From contig NZ_BSTQ01000008.1 in NCBI RefSeq assembly GCF_030269605.1, forward strand, positions 139,601 through 203,600: DNA of 64,000 nt, in the 5' to 3' direction. Of this stretch, positions 43,758 to 53,787 are shown piece after piece; position 1 is the stretch's first letter, and the number at the start of each line of letters is the position of its first letter. The notes under the pieces were generated by a model, which saw only the letters and a list, made by a program, of their open reading frames with translations, was not told the origin of the DNA and did no database searches. Both the position numbers and the translations under genes were made by a program. Source of the stretch: Lentzea sp. NBRC 105346. GTDB taxonomy: Bacteria > Actinomycetota > Actinomycetes > Mycobacteriales > Pseudonocardiaceae.

Positions 43758-44414
43758 CTAGGCGGCGCTGACCCGCAGCACGGTCTGCGGGACCAGGGTG
43801 CTGCCCAGGCAGGGGCGCAGGTCCGCCCGCAGGGCGGACAGGCACGTGGTGTGCGAAACCGGCACGAGCGACACCCCGACGGTCGCCGCGGTCAGCACCA
43901 CCCGCTGGGTCGCCTGACCGGCGCGCAGCTCGGCCGCCGCGCCGTCGGAGAACGAGCACACGACGATGTCCGAAGTGGTGTTGCCCATCGGGTGCAGCCA
44001 CGCGCGTTCGACCTCGGCCGCGCGGGCGAGCACGCCGCGGTGGCCGCCCAGACCGCGGGTGGTGGCCGACCAGGACCTCCGATGTGTGCGCAGGGCGTGC
44101 AGCAGTGCCAGCACGTCCGGGCTCGGGTCCTGGTGGCCCCCGAGCCGGACGACGGCGGCGGCGTTGCCCGCGCTCGGGCCGGGCAGCAGCGTCACGAGCG
44201 GCCGCACGCCGTGACCTTGCAACGCCAGCCGCACGTTCAGCAGGGCGGCTCCGCAGGCCAGCCTGCCCTCACGACTGTGCGGAAAAGTTGTGTGCAGTTC
44301 GATCTGTTCGGGGCGGACGACGAACCTGCAGTGCGCGTCGGGGGAAGCAAGCGCGAGTACACCTCGCACGTCCTCGCTCGCCAGCCCGAGCGCAGGAGTC
44401 GCCGCCATAGTCAT
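43758..44414 (-). CDS. Acg-like nitroreductase-family protein, internally shortened
   Basis: About 218 residues; the full Acg/Rv2032 family is roughly 320-340. The N-terminal part keeps FVVRPEQIELHTTF, GRLACGAALLNVRLALQGHG and RPLVTLLPGP. The C-terminal part keeps AAELRAGQATQRVVLTAATVG and LVPQTVLRVSAA. About 100 residues of the middle (the second half of the FMN-fold dimer core) are missing, though the frame is open. Acg-type proteins sequester FMN and belong to the DevR regulon of mycobacteria. Here the gene is divergent from a DevS-like kinase with a DevR-box-like site between them. Confidence 0.72.
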   Translation of the reverse strand: MTMAATPALGLASEDVRGVLALASPDAHCRFVVRPEQIELHTTFPHSREGRLACGAALLNVRLALQGHGVRPLVTLLPGPSAGNAAAVVRLGGHQDPSPDVLALLHALRTHRRSWSATTRGLGGHRGVLARAAEVERAWLHPMGNTTSDIVVCSFSDGAAAELRAGQATQRVVLTAATVGVSLVPVSHTTCLSALRADLRPCLGSTLVPQTVLRVSAA

Positions 44415-44449
44415 GTACCCACTGTCCGATCGGGAGCCTCTGGCAGCCA

Positions 44450-44463
44450 CGGTCGAAGGTCCC
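44450..44463. promoter_or_regulatory. DevR(DosR)-box-like site between Acg-like and DevS-like genes
   Basis: CGGTC-GAAG-GTCCC on the plus strand (GGGAC-CTTC-GACCG on the minus) fits the GGGAC-N4-GTCCC core of the mycobacterial DevR box with 8 of 10 core positions. Its centre is about 38 bases before the kinase start and 43 before the Acg-like start, a usual activator position. The neighbouring genes make DevR control likely, but this is a visual match. Confidence 0.45.
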
Positions 44464-44488
44464 CTTTTGGTAGGGCCGTTGTTGGTAG

Positions 44489-46823
<2,335 letters not shown>

Positions 46824-46855
46824 GCGCATCACGGTAGCGCGGTTCCAAAGGCCCT

Positions 46856-46869
46856 GGGAGAACAGGACC
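46856..46869. promoter_or_regulatory. DevR-box-like site upstream of the universal stress protein gene
   Basis: GGGAG-AACA-GGACC resembles GGGAC-N4-GTCCC (7 of 10 core positions) and is centred about 50 bases before the Usp ATG. TACGTT at 46901-46906 could be a -10 box placing the start of transcription at or next to the ATG. Its core is weaker than the site beside the kinase. Confidence 0.35.
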
Positions 46870-46912
46870 TACGGCACGCGGCGCAATCAGCCGGTCGCCT
46901 TACGTTCAGATC

Positions 46913-47713
46913 ATGACCACATCCGCACCGCCGGTGGTGGCCGGGGTCGACGGTTCGGGATCGGCGTTGACCGCGGTCGCCCAGGCGGCGCGCGCGTGCA
47001 CGAGGTATCGGCTGCCGCTGCGCCTCGTGCACGCCTACAGCCTGCCGACGCGCGGCTATCCGGAGGTGATCAGCACCGCGCGTGAGCTGCGCTCGGCGAT
47101 GTACGACCAGGGCCGGCTGTGGTTGTCACAGGCCGTGGCCGTGGCCCACGACGTGGAGCCGGACCTGGTCGTCGAGCACGATCTGCGGATGGAGCACCCG
47201 GTGCCGACGTTGCTGGCCGAGTCGGTGCGGGCCAGGCGGGTGGTGGTGGGAGCGCACGGGCTGGGTGGTTTCACGGGCGCGGTGGTCGGCTCGACGGCGC
47301 TCGGACTGGCGACCTACGCGTCGTGCCCGGTGGTCGTCGTACGCGGGGACGCGGACTCCGGTGCCGTGGTCGTCGGGGTGGATCTCGCGCCCGGCTCCGA
47401 CGTGGTGCTGTCCCTCGGCTTCGAGGAGGCCTCGGCCCGTGGTGCTCCGCTGGTGGCCGCCTGGTCGGACGGGGATTCCGCGGTGCTGGCCCAGCGGCTG
47501 GCGCGGTGGCGCGAGAAGTTCCCGGACGTGGCCGTGTCACCCGTTGTGACCGACGAGCGGCCCGTGCCGATGTTGCTGCGGCTGGGTGCTTCGGCCCAGC
47601 TGATGGTGGTGGGGTGCCGAGGGCGGGACGGTTTCACCGGCATGCTGCTCGGTTCCACCGGCCAGGCCCTCGTGCACCACGCCCCCTGTTCGGTCGCGGT
47701 CGTCAGGACTTGA
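46913..47713 (+). CDS. Tandem universal stress protein (UspA x2)
   Basis: 266 residues forming two Usp domains. Domain 1 (1-145) has VVAGVDGSGSALTAV and the ATP loop VVVGAHGLGGFTGAVVGSTA. Domain 2 (about 150-266) has VVVGVDLAPGSD and VVGCRGRDGFTGMLLGSTG. Both have the G-x2-G-x9-G(S/T) nucleotide motif, so ATP binding is expected. Tandem Usps such as Rv2623 are DevR-controlled in mycobacteria and slow growth; its place next to the DevR-like gene supports a similar role. Confidence 0.93.
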   Translation: MTTSAPPVVAGVDGSGSALTAVAQAARACTRYRLPLRLVHAYSLPTRGYPEVISTARELRSAMYDQGRLWLSQAVAVAHDVEPDLVVEHDLRMEHPVPTLLAESVRARRVVVGAHGLGGFTGAVVGSTALGLATYASCPVVVVRGDADSGAVVVGVDLAPGSDVVLSLGFEEASARGAPLVAAWSDGDSAVLAQRLARWREKFPDVAVSPVVTDERPVPMLLRLGASAQLMVVGCRGRDGFTGMLLGSTGQALVHHAPCSVAVVRT

Positions 47714-48257
47714 TGGCGGAGATCTCGAACTCCAGCACGACCTTCTCGCCGACCAGCACGCCGCCGGTCTCGAGCGCGGCGTTCCAGGTCACGCCGTAGT
47801 CCTTGCGGTTGATCGTGGTCGAACCCTCGAACCCGATGCGGGTGTTGCCGAACGGGTCCTTGGCGACGCCCTCGTACGAGAAGTCGATCGACACGCTGTT
47901 CGTGACGTCCTTGATGGTCAGGTCGCCGGTCAGGCGGAACGTGCTCTCGTCGAGCTGCTCGACCGAGGTCGACCTGAAGGTGATCGTCGGGTACGTCTCG
48001 AGCGCGAGGAAGTCGTTGGTGCGCAGGTGGCCGTCGCGCTGCTCGTTGCGGGTGTCGATGCTGCCGGCCTGGATGACGACCTCGGCGGAGCTGTTCGCCG
48101 GGTTGTCACCGTCGATGCTGAACTTGCCGTCGAACTCGTTGAACGAACCACGAACCTTGGTGACCATCGCGTGGCGCGCGACGAACCCGATGCGGGAGTG
48201 CGCGGCGTCGATGACGTAGTCGCCGGTCAGTTCGGAGAGGTTGGTGGCCGTGGTCAT
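47703..48257 (-). CDS. YceI-family lipid-binding protein
   Basis: 184 residues started at the ATG with GGAAGGA upstream. YIDAAHSRIGFVARHAMVTKVRGSF and VSIDFSYEGVAKDPFGNTRIGFEG are strong YceI signatures of the lipocalin-like barrel that binds polyprenyl or quinone tails. No signal peptide, so a cytosolic form. It is divergent from a MarR regulator, a recurring actinobacterial pairing, and convergent with the Usp gene (11-base overlap). Confidence 0.93.
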   Translation of the reverse strand: MTTATNLSELTGDYVIDAAHSRIGFVARHAMVTKVRGSFNEFDGKFSIDGDNPANSSAEVVIQAGSIDTRNEQRDGHLRTNDFLALETYPTITFRSTSVEQLDESTFRLTGDLTIKDVTNSVSIDFSYEGVAKDPFGNTRIGFEGSTTINRKDYGVTWNAALETGGVLVGEKVVLEFEISAIKS

Positions 48258-48280
48258 GGCGGTCCTTCCAGGGGTTTGGT

Positions 48281-48290
48281 TGATGCATCA
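48281..48290. promoter_or_regulatory. Palindromic operator TGATGCATCA in the YceI/MarR gap
   Basis: A perfect 10-bp palindrome lies 24 bases upstream of the YceI start in the 87-bp divergent gap. This size and AT-centred symmetry suit a MarR-family dimer, so the adjacent MarR protein probably represses YceI here and perhaps itself. Confidence 0.5.
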
Positions 48291-48332
48291 CCTACATTGC
48301 ACCCAACGTGGGTGACGTGTCAACTATTCCCG

Positions 48333-48338
48333 TATACT
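48333..48338 (+). promoter_or_regulatory. -10 box (TATACT) for a probably leaderless MarR transcript
   Basis: TATACT ends six bases before the GTG start of the MarR gene, so transcription would begin at or within a base of the start codon. No ribosome site precedes the GTG. Leaderless mRNAs of this layout are frequent in actinomycetes. Confidence 0.45.
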
Positions 48339-48344
48339 AGGACC

Positions 48345-48824
48345 GTGACGTCGGATACCCGGTGGCTGGACGCCGCCCAGCAGCACGCCTGGCGGGCGTA
48401 TCTGCGCATGCAGGGCGAGCTCAACGCGCGCCTCGCGCGCGACATGCAGAGCAGCTCCGAGCTGTCCATGGCCGACTTCGCCGTGCTCGTGCAGCTCACC
48501 GACGTGCCGGACGGCCGGGTCCGGGTGCTCGAGCTCGCGCGCAACCTGCACTGGGAGAAGAGCCGCATCTCGCACCACATCGGGCGGATGGAGAAGCGCG
48601 GGCTCGTGCGGCGGGAGAACTGCCGTTCGGACGGGCGCGGCGCTTTCGTGGTGCTCACCGACGCGGGGCGCGCGGCTATCGAAGCGGCGGCACCCAGGCA
48701 TGTTGAACAGGTGCGCGCGCTGATGTTCGACCACCTCTCCGAGGAGGAGGTCGCGGTGCTGGCGCGCATTTCGGAACGGGTGATCGGGAAGCTGACGGCC
48801 GTCCCGGATCCGGAGTGTTCCTAG
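48345..48824 (+). CDS. MarR-family transcriptional regulator
   Basis: 159 residues from a GTG. The winged HTH shows MADFAVLVQLTDVP, LELARNLHWEKSRISHHIGRMEKRGLV (abridged recognition helix EKSRISHHIGRMEKRG) and the wing RSDGRGAFVVLTDAGR with its conserved Asp/Arg. Long terminal helices make the dimer. It is divergent from YceI with a palindrome between; the ligand is unknown. Its 3' end overlaps that of the GlxA-type regulator by 4 bases. Confidence 0.93.
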   Translation: MTSDTRWLDAAQQHAWRAYLRMQGELNARLARDMQSSSELSMADFAVLVQLTDVPDGRVRVLELARNLHWEKSRISHHIGRMEKRGLVRRENCRSDGRGAFVVLTDAGRAAIEAAAPRHVEQVRALMFDHLSEEEVAVLARISERVIGKLTAVPDPECS

Positions 48825-49774
48825 CGGTGCGCGAACGTCTTGCGGTAGTCGCTCGGCGGCACTCCGACAATCTTGTGGAAGTGGTGCCGCAGCAGTGCCG
48901 CGGTGCCGAATCCTGATTCCGACGCGACCTCGTCGATCCCGAGTGTCGTTTCCTCCAACAGTTTCCGGGCGTGCAGCACCCGCTGCATCGTGAGCCACTT
49001 GTTCGGCGTGGTCCCGGTTTCCGCCACGAACCGTCGCGCGAAGGTTCGCTCGGACATGTTCGCTCTCCGTGCCAGCGAAGCCACCGTGTGGTCGGCCGAC
49101 AGGGTGTTCAGCACGCCTTCCAGTACGGGCTCCAGCGAATCCCCGGTGCACTCCGGAATCGGCAATTCGACGAACTGCCGCTGACCGCCATCCCGTTGTG
49201 GCGCCACGACCATGCGCCGGGCGATGGCCGTGGCTGCGCGCGTGCCGAGCTCACGTCGCACCAGGTGCAGGCAGGCGTCGATGCCCGCGGCGGTGCCGGC
49301 GCTGGTGATGATGTCGCCGTCGTCGACGAACAGGACGTCCGGGTCGACGTGGGCCAGCGGGAACCGGCGGCGGAACTGCTCGGTCTCGCGCCAGTGGGTG
49401 GTGCAGCGCCTGCCGTCGAGCAGGCCGGCCGCGCCGAGTAGGAACGCGCCACTGCACACCGACAGCGCGATGGTGGAGGTGCCGTGCAGGTGGCGCAGTG
49501 CCTGGACAATCGCGGCGGGGTACTCGTCGCGGATGCGCGCCGCGGGCAGGGCGATCAGGTCGACGTCCTCCAGCGCCTCCAGGCCCAGCGGCGGGGTGAG
49601 CGAGACACCGGGGATGGACGTCGGCACCGGCTCGCCTGGGCGTTCACCGAACACGCGGAACTCGATCGGCGGCACGCCGTCCGACGTCCGGTCGACACCG
49701 AACACCTCGCAGAGCAGGCCGAACTCGAACGGGGCCACGCCCTCGATCAGCGGGACCGCCACGGAACGCAGCAT
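48821..49774 (-). CDS. GlxA-type AraC-family regulator with DJ-1/PfpI sensor domain
   Basis: 317 residues. The N-terminal DJ-1/PfpI domain (1-185) has IALSVCSGAFLLGAAGLLDG with the nucleophile-elbow Cys and TSAGTAAGIDACLHLV. The C-terminal AraC domain (about 215-315) has two HTHs, VASLARRANMSERTFARRF and IDEVASESGFGTAALLRHHF. GlxA relatives sense small metabolites or phosphorelay-independent signals; the target is unknown, perhaps the divergent small membrane protein gene. Confidence 0.92.
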   Translation of the reverse strand: MLRSVAVPLIEGVAPFEFGLLCEVFGVDRTSDGVPPIEFRVFGERPGEPVPTSIPGVSLTPPLGLEALEDVDLIALPAARIRDEYPAAIVQALRHLHGTSTIALSVCSGAFLLGAAGLLDGRRCTTHWRETEQFRRRFPLAHVDPDVLFVDDGDIITSAGTAAGIDACLHLVRRELGTRAATAIARRMVVAPQRDGGQRQFVELPIPECTGDSLEPVLEGVLNTLSADHTVASLARRANMSERTFARRFVAETGTTPNKWLTMQRVLHARKLLEETTLGIDEVASESGFGTAALLRHHFHKIVGVPPSDYRKTFAHR

Positions 49775-49845
49775 GGCAGGATATTAGCGTACATCGTCGG
49801 ATCTGCCACTGTTGGCTGGATATCGTCGGGCGCAAACTTAGTGCC

Positions 49846-49995
49846 ATGACTGCTGCGGTGTTCTTCCTGGTTGTCGGTGTTGTGGCCATCTGGCTCGACG
49901 CTCACCGTGAGCGCTCGGCCGGCCTGGCGGGGTCCTCGGACGTCGTCGATCGCGATCGCGAGCGGATGCGGATGGACATCCACGCGTTGGATTGA
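49846..49995 (+). CDS. Small single-span membrane protein (49 aa)
   Basis: MTAAVFFLVVGVVAIWLDAH gives one membrane helix starting at residue 4, followed by a basic/acidic cytosolic tail ending RMRMDIHALD. Codon third positions are GC-rich as in real genes. There is no clear Shine-Dalgarno. It is divergent from the GlxA-type regulator. No function is recognised. Confidence 0.5.
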   Translation: MTAAVFFLVVGVVAIWLDAHRERSAGLAGSSDVVDRDRERMRMDIHALD

Positions 49996-50083
49996 TTTCA
50001 GCCCTACGTCACCTGACGGATGTCTGACCCGATCATCGCCGCCAGTGTGGTCCGAGTTCAGACCACACATGGCGGAGGCGATG

Positions 50084-50617
50084 ATGAACCAACAGGAGCA
50101 GCTGGACCGGAGTTACTCCGAGATCCTGCAGGAAGTGCGGGTCGCACAGACGGGCGTGCAGCTCCTCCTGGCGTTCCTGCTCACGCTCGCCTTCACGCCG
50201 CGGTTCCTGCTGCTGACCGACTTCCAGCGCAACGTGTACGTGGCCGCGCTCGTCCTGGGCGCCACCAGCACCGGGCTGCTCATCGCGCCCGCGTCGTTCC
50301 ACCGCCTGGTGTTCCGCAAGCGGCTCAAGCGGGAACTGGTGCGTGTCTCCAGCCGGTTCACCACCGGTGGGCTCTTCCTGCTGATGCTGGCGCTCGCCGC
50401 CGCGCTCATGCTGATTCTCGACGTCGTGCTCGGCACGATGCTCGCGGTGTGGATCACCACCGGGCTGCTCGGCTGGTTCTCCATCTGGTGGTACGTCGTG
50501 CCGCTGAGCTTCCGGGTGCTGGCCCGGCATGACTCCCCGGCGCACGGGCTGCCGCGTGATGTCGGTGCGCGAACGGACGCCGAGCTTCGCGAGTGTGTGG
50601 GACACCGTGTGCCGTGA
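50084..50617 (+). CDS. DUF6328-like four-helix membrane protein with a chimeric C-terminus
   Basis: 177 residues from the ATG placed five bases after GGAGG (MNQQEQLDRSYSEILQEVR). ILQEVRVAQTGVQLLLAFLLTLAF and the following three hydrophobic segments fit small DUF6328 membrane proteins. From about residue 142 the frame runs through DNA duplicated from the 3' end of the convergent LAL regulator gene, so the tail RVLARHDSPAHGLPRD and onward is translated antisense of an HTH domain, not family sequence. The original stop was probably lost in that duplication. Confidence 0.7.
   Translation: MNQQEQLDRSYSEILQEVRVAQTGVQLLLAFLLTLAFTPRFLLLTDFQRNVYVAALVLGATSTGLLIAPASFHRLVFRKRLKRELVRVSSRFTTGGLFLLMLALAAALMLILDVVLGTMLAVWITTGLLGWFSIWWYVVPLSFRVLARHDSPAHGLPRDVGARTDAELRECVGHRVP
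50506..50608. repeat. Copy 1 of a duplicated gene-junction segment
   Basis: About 100 bp starting GAGCTTCCGGGTGCTGGCCC repeats 50768-50893 at roughly 90% identity in aligned blocks, including the 20-mer GATGTCGGTGCGCGAACGGA. Copy 2 has extra bases near GTGCGACACGTGAG and contains the authentic HTH 3' end of the LAL regulator. Copy 1 forms the tail of the DUF6328-like gene. Confidence 0.85.
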
Positions 50618-50767
50618 CTGAGCGGTATGGGTGCCGTGTGTCGAACGGGTGTGGTGGATTGCGGGCGTGGGCGGGTGTGTGCGTTCGGGATTGTCGACTG
50701 GGGCTTGGCATTGTCGAACGGGATGTTGGGTCGGCGAGTGCGTGGGTGGCTGCCGTTCGACGTGCGT

Positions 50768-50893
50768 TGAGCTTCTGGGTGCTAGCTCGGCATGACTCCC
50801 CGGCGCACGGCCTCCCGCGTGATGTCGGTGCGCGAACGGACGCCGAGCTTCGCGAGTACGTGCGACACGTGAGTGGACACCGTGCGCCGTGAC
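50768..50893. repeat. Copy 2 of the duplicated segment (inside the LAL regulator 3' end)
   Basis: This is the source-like copy: on the minus strand it encodes the end of the LuxR HTH (SRRTVSTHVSHVLAKLGVRS), with the stop TAG at 50782. Bases 50618-50767 between the copies show no gene and only low-complexity GTG-rich sequence with scattered TCGAACGGG motifs. Confidence 0.85.
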
Positions 50894-53493
50894 AGGAACA
50901 GCTGCTCGCCGATCTGCTGGTTCGACAGGCCCTGCACGACCAGTTCCGTGACCCGTTGCTCGGCGGGCGTGAGGCTGTCCCAGCCGTGGTGTGCCCGGCG
51001 GTGCTTCACCTGGGGGCCGCGGCGGATGCCGTGTTCGCGCATGCGGGCCGCCAGCGCCAACGTGTCCGACTCCGCGCCCAGCGCCGTGTAGGTCTCGACC
51101 GCGCGTGTCAGTGCCGCGCGAGCTGACGCCGGGTCGCCCTGGTCCGCGAACAGCACCGCGGCCGACGACAGGGCGCGCGCCATGCGTTCCGGCAGACCTG
51201 CTTCCTGGTAGCGGTCCGCGGCCTCGAGCAGGCCTTCGGGGGAACCGTCGAGCAGCGCCCGGCACTGCAGCACCGCGGCCTGGCGATGGGGCACGTCGAG
51301 CTTGGCCAGCAAGGCCTCGGCCTGTCCGACCGCGTGCTCGGCGAGTTCGCGGTCTCCCACCTGCACTGCCAGACGGACCGCATCCGGTAGCAAGTCCTCG
51401 ATGACCGCGTCGTCCGTGAGACCGGGCCGCAATGCGTCCAAGGCCCCGGCGAGATCGCCTTCCTGTTCCAGGAACAGGCTTCGCGCGAGCGCCACCGAAA
51501 TGATCACAATGCCGTTCGTACCCACGGAGTCGAGATGACGGCGAGCTGCCGTTGCATCACCACGGTGTAGATGGATCAGCGCGGCGACGCCGTGATCACA
51601 GGCGCTGACTATCGGGTTCTTCACGTCGTCGCCCAGCAGGTCCACGTCGACCAGTGCGTCGTCCCAGTCGCCCGCGTGTAGCAGCAGTTGACCGAGCAGG
51701 CTCTGAGCCTGCGCCAGCCGGACCAGGTTGCCTGCGTCGTCGGCCGCCTGCCGCACGGCTCGCGCGGCCTCGACCGCTTCGGTGCGTCGGTCGAGATCGC
51801 CCAGCACCAGCGCCCGGTTGATCTGCAGCAGCAGGCGAAGGTCACCGGTGCCGTCGTCGGACGACGCGACCGCGAGTGCCTCGTCCAGCAGCGGCAATGC
51901 GGAGTGCAGCTCGCTGCGCATCATCGCCACGATCGCTCGTACGTGCAGTGCCCAACTGATCGAACCGCGGTCACCGCACGCGGTCGCTTCCCCGAACGCT
52001 TGCCGTGCAACGGTTTCCGCCTCGTCGAAGTCGCCGAGGTCCCAATGTGCGCGAGCTGTGAGCACGAGCAATCGGGCGAGGTCGCGTCCCGTCGCACCGG
52101 CCGCGGCCTTGTGCAGGTCGGTGAGCGCCTCGGCGGACCGGCCGGTGAGGCTACGACACTGCGCGAGCGTCCAGTAGAGGTCCGTCGGTGCCTCGGTCGC
52201 GACGTGGAGACCGGACACGGCGCATTCCTCGGCGCGCTCGTGTTCGCCGACGCGGAAATACGCGTCCGCCAGCAGGCTCAGCAGCTCTTCACGGCGTGGC
52301 TGTGCGTCCGGTCCGTCAACCACCCGGCCCAGCAGTTCGATCGCGGCGTGGGGAGCGTGGCTCACGAGTGATTCGCCGTGCTCGATCAACCACGGGACGA
52401 CCCAGTCCGCGACTTCGGTACCGGCGAGCAGTTGTCGCACAACGCGTTCGTTGCCCGCACCCGCCTCAGCGAGTTCGCGCGCTGCTTCCAGATGCCATGC
52501 GGAACGCGCGGCCTGCGGCAGCTCCTCGTGCAACGCCGTGCGCACCAGCCCGTGCCGAAACGACAGCACCGAGCCCCCGTCGACCAGCACGCCGGCGTGG
52601 GTGGCCTCCTGCAGCGCGGGCACGAGGTCGGCCACCCGGCTGCGCAGCACCACGGCGAGGTCCGACACCTCGAAGTCGACGCCCAGCAACGCCGCCGCAG
52701 TGAGCACGCTTCTGGTGTCGGCGCTGACGAAACCGATGCGGTCGGCGATGGCCGCGTTCAACGAGTCCGGTACGCGGTCGCTGATCAGCCGTGCCTTACC
52801 GTCGATTACCTCGACACAGTTGCCGCGCACCAACGCTTCGGACAGCTCGACGAGGTAGAGCGGGTTGCCGCCGGCGCCCGCAGCGAGCTTACGCAGCCGA
52901 TCGTCCGGCACGCCGCCGAGGATCAGGCCGAACAGCTCGGCGACTGCACGAGCGGGCAGTGCGCCCAAACGGATGCGATCGACGCCTGTACGGCGTAACG
53001 CGACAAGGTCGTCGCGATGTGGGACCGGCCGCATCGCCCCGACGAGCAACAGCGGCAGCTGCGCGACCATGTCGGAAAGCCTGCGCCACACCGCGACCGT
53101 CGCCCCGTCTGCCCATTGCAGGTCGTCGATCACGAGTACCAGCGGGCCGTCCGCGCAGCGCTTCTCGACCAGTTCGATCACATGCTCGGCGGCGGCTGCG
53201 ACAAGGTCGGAGCCGGCCGCGCCTCCTTGCGCGCCAAAGAGTTCCGCACGCGACGTGCGCAGTGCGTCTACCAACGGCTGCAGCGGGAGGACACGGCCGA
53301 GCTCGTCACCTGCGCCCCAGCAGACCGGGGCGTCCGTGCTGATCGTCTTCACCAAGGTGGTCTTCCCGATTCCGGGGTCACCTTCGACCAGCACCGCTCC
53401 GCCACGCCCTCGGGCGAGATCACTCACCCGGTCGGCGAAGCCTGTCTGTTCGCGCACACGGCCGACCAGCCGTCGCGCGGGACCTCCAAGCAC
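50782..53493 (-). CDS. LAL-type LuxR-family ATPase regulator
   Basis: 903 residues. An AAA/STAND-like N-terminus has Walker A VEGDPGIGKTTLV near 36-48 and Walker B LVLVIDDLQWAD. A TPR-rich middle (about 370-820) contains repeated pairs such as YFRVGEHERAEECAV and AHWDLGDFDEAETVARQA. The LuxR HTH at the end has LTPAEQRVTELVVQGLSNQQ and FLSRRTVSTHVSHVLAKLG. LAL regulators often control secondary metabolite clusters, in response to ATP and a ligand. It starts with GTG; TATAGC lies just upstream, so the transcript may be leaderless. Confidence 0.93.
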   Translation of the reverse strand: MLGGPARRLVGRVREQTGFADRVSDLARGRGGAVLVEGDPGIGKTTLVKTISTDAPVCWGAGDELGRVLPLQPLVDALRTSRAELFGAQGGAAGSDLVAAAAEHVIELVEKRCADGPLVLVIDDLQWADGATVAVWRRLSDMVAQLPLLLVGAMRPVPHRDDLVALRRTGVDRIRLGALPARAVAELFGLILGGVPDDRLRKLAAGAGGNPLYLVELSEALVRGNCVEVIDGKARLISDRVPDSLNAAIADRIGFVSADTRSVLTAAALLGVDFEVSDLAVVLRSRVADLVPALQEATHAGVLVDGGSVLSFRHGLVRTALHEELPQAARSAWHLEAARELAEAGAGNERVVRQLLAGTEVADWVVPWLIEHGESLVSHAPHAAIELLGRVVDGPDAQPRREELLSLLADAYFRVGEHERAEECAVSGLHVATEAPTDLYWTLAQCRSLTGRSAEALTDLHKAAAGATGRDLARLLVLTARAHWDLGDFDEAETVARQAFGEATACGDRGSISWALHVRAIVAMMRSELHSALPLLDEALAVASSDDGTGDLRLLLQINRALVLGDLDRRTEAVEAARAVRQAADDAGNLVRLAQAQSLLGQLLLHAGDWDDALVDVDLLGDDVKNPIVSACDHGVAALIHLHRGDATAARRHLDSVGTNGIVIISVALARSLFLEQEGDLAGALDALRPGLTDDAVIEDLLPDAVRLAVQVGDRELAEHAVGQAEALLAKLDVPHRQAAVLQCRALLDGSPEGLLEAADRYQEAGLPERMARALSSAAVLFADQGDPASARAALTRAVETYTALGAESDTLALAARMREHGIRRGPQVKHRRAHHGWDSLTPAEQRVTELVVQGLSNQQIGEQLFLSRRTVSTHVSHVLAKLGVRSRTDITREAVRRGVMPS

Positions 53494-53519
53494 CGGTTGA
53501 GGCTATAGCTCGAACGCTG

Positions 53520-53584
53520 GGTTAACAAGAGCGTTCACCCATTTGAACTTACGTCGCGATGGGTGTTTTTCGCGGGCGTTAACC
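53520..53584. promoter_or_regulatory. Long interrupted inverted repeat upstream of the secreted-peptide gene
   Basis: GGTTAAC and GTTAACC form the outer arms, and CACCCAT (53536) with ATGGGTG (53559) the inner arms, the latter followed by TTTTT. The inner hairpin plus T-run could be a terminator protecting the peptide gene from upstream transcription; the outer GTTAAC palindromes look like paired protein sites. The region is distinctly AT-rich. Confidence 0.5.
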
Positions 53585-53661
53585 AATTTGTATCCCACTA
53601 TTTCCGTCTGGTCCGGCACAATAGTGAAAATCTCCGCCCTTCTTCGCCGACGGAGGAAATC

Positions 53662-53787
53662 ATGCGACTCGTCCGACTCTTCATGGTGGCCGCTGCCCTG
53701 GTCGCCGGACTGGCCGTTGTCCCTGCTATCGCCGCAGCCACTACCGCTGACAGCGTCACGGTACTGGAAGGCACGCCGTACAACTAA
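53662..53787 (+). CDS. Small secreted peptide precursor (41 aa)
   Basis: The ATG follows GGAGGAAATC, a strong ribosome site. The product is MRLVRLFMVAAALVAGLAVV (positive n-region, long hydrophobic core), then PAIAAATTA with likely signal peptidase sites (AIA or ATTA), leaving a short C-terminal peptide of about 12-17 residues ending DSVTVLEGTPYN. It is isolated, with its own upstream inverted repeat and a downstream terminator. It could be an exported signal or small surface peptide; no family is recognised. Its stop overlaps the convergent citrate synthase stop. Confidence 0.6.
   Translation: MRLVRLFMVAAALVAGLAVVPAIAAATTADSVTVLEGTPYN

Noticed and set aside
43453-44001. Minus-strand frame with decapeptide repeats (HAGAPRRTPR type), like a repetitive secreted or structural protein.
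   Set aside because: The repeats are the 30-bp intergenic units and the rest is an alternative frame of the Acg-like gene; no start signal or composition support.
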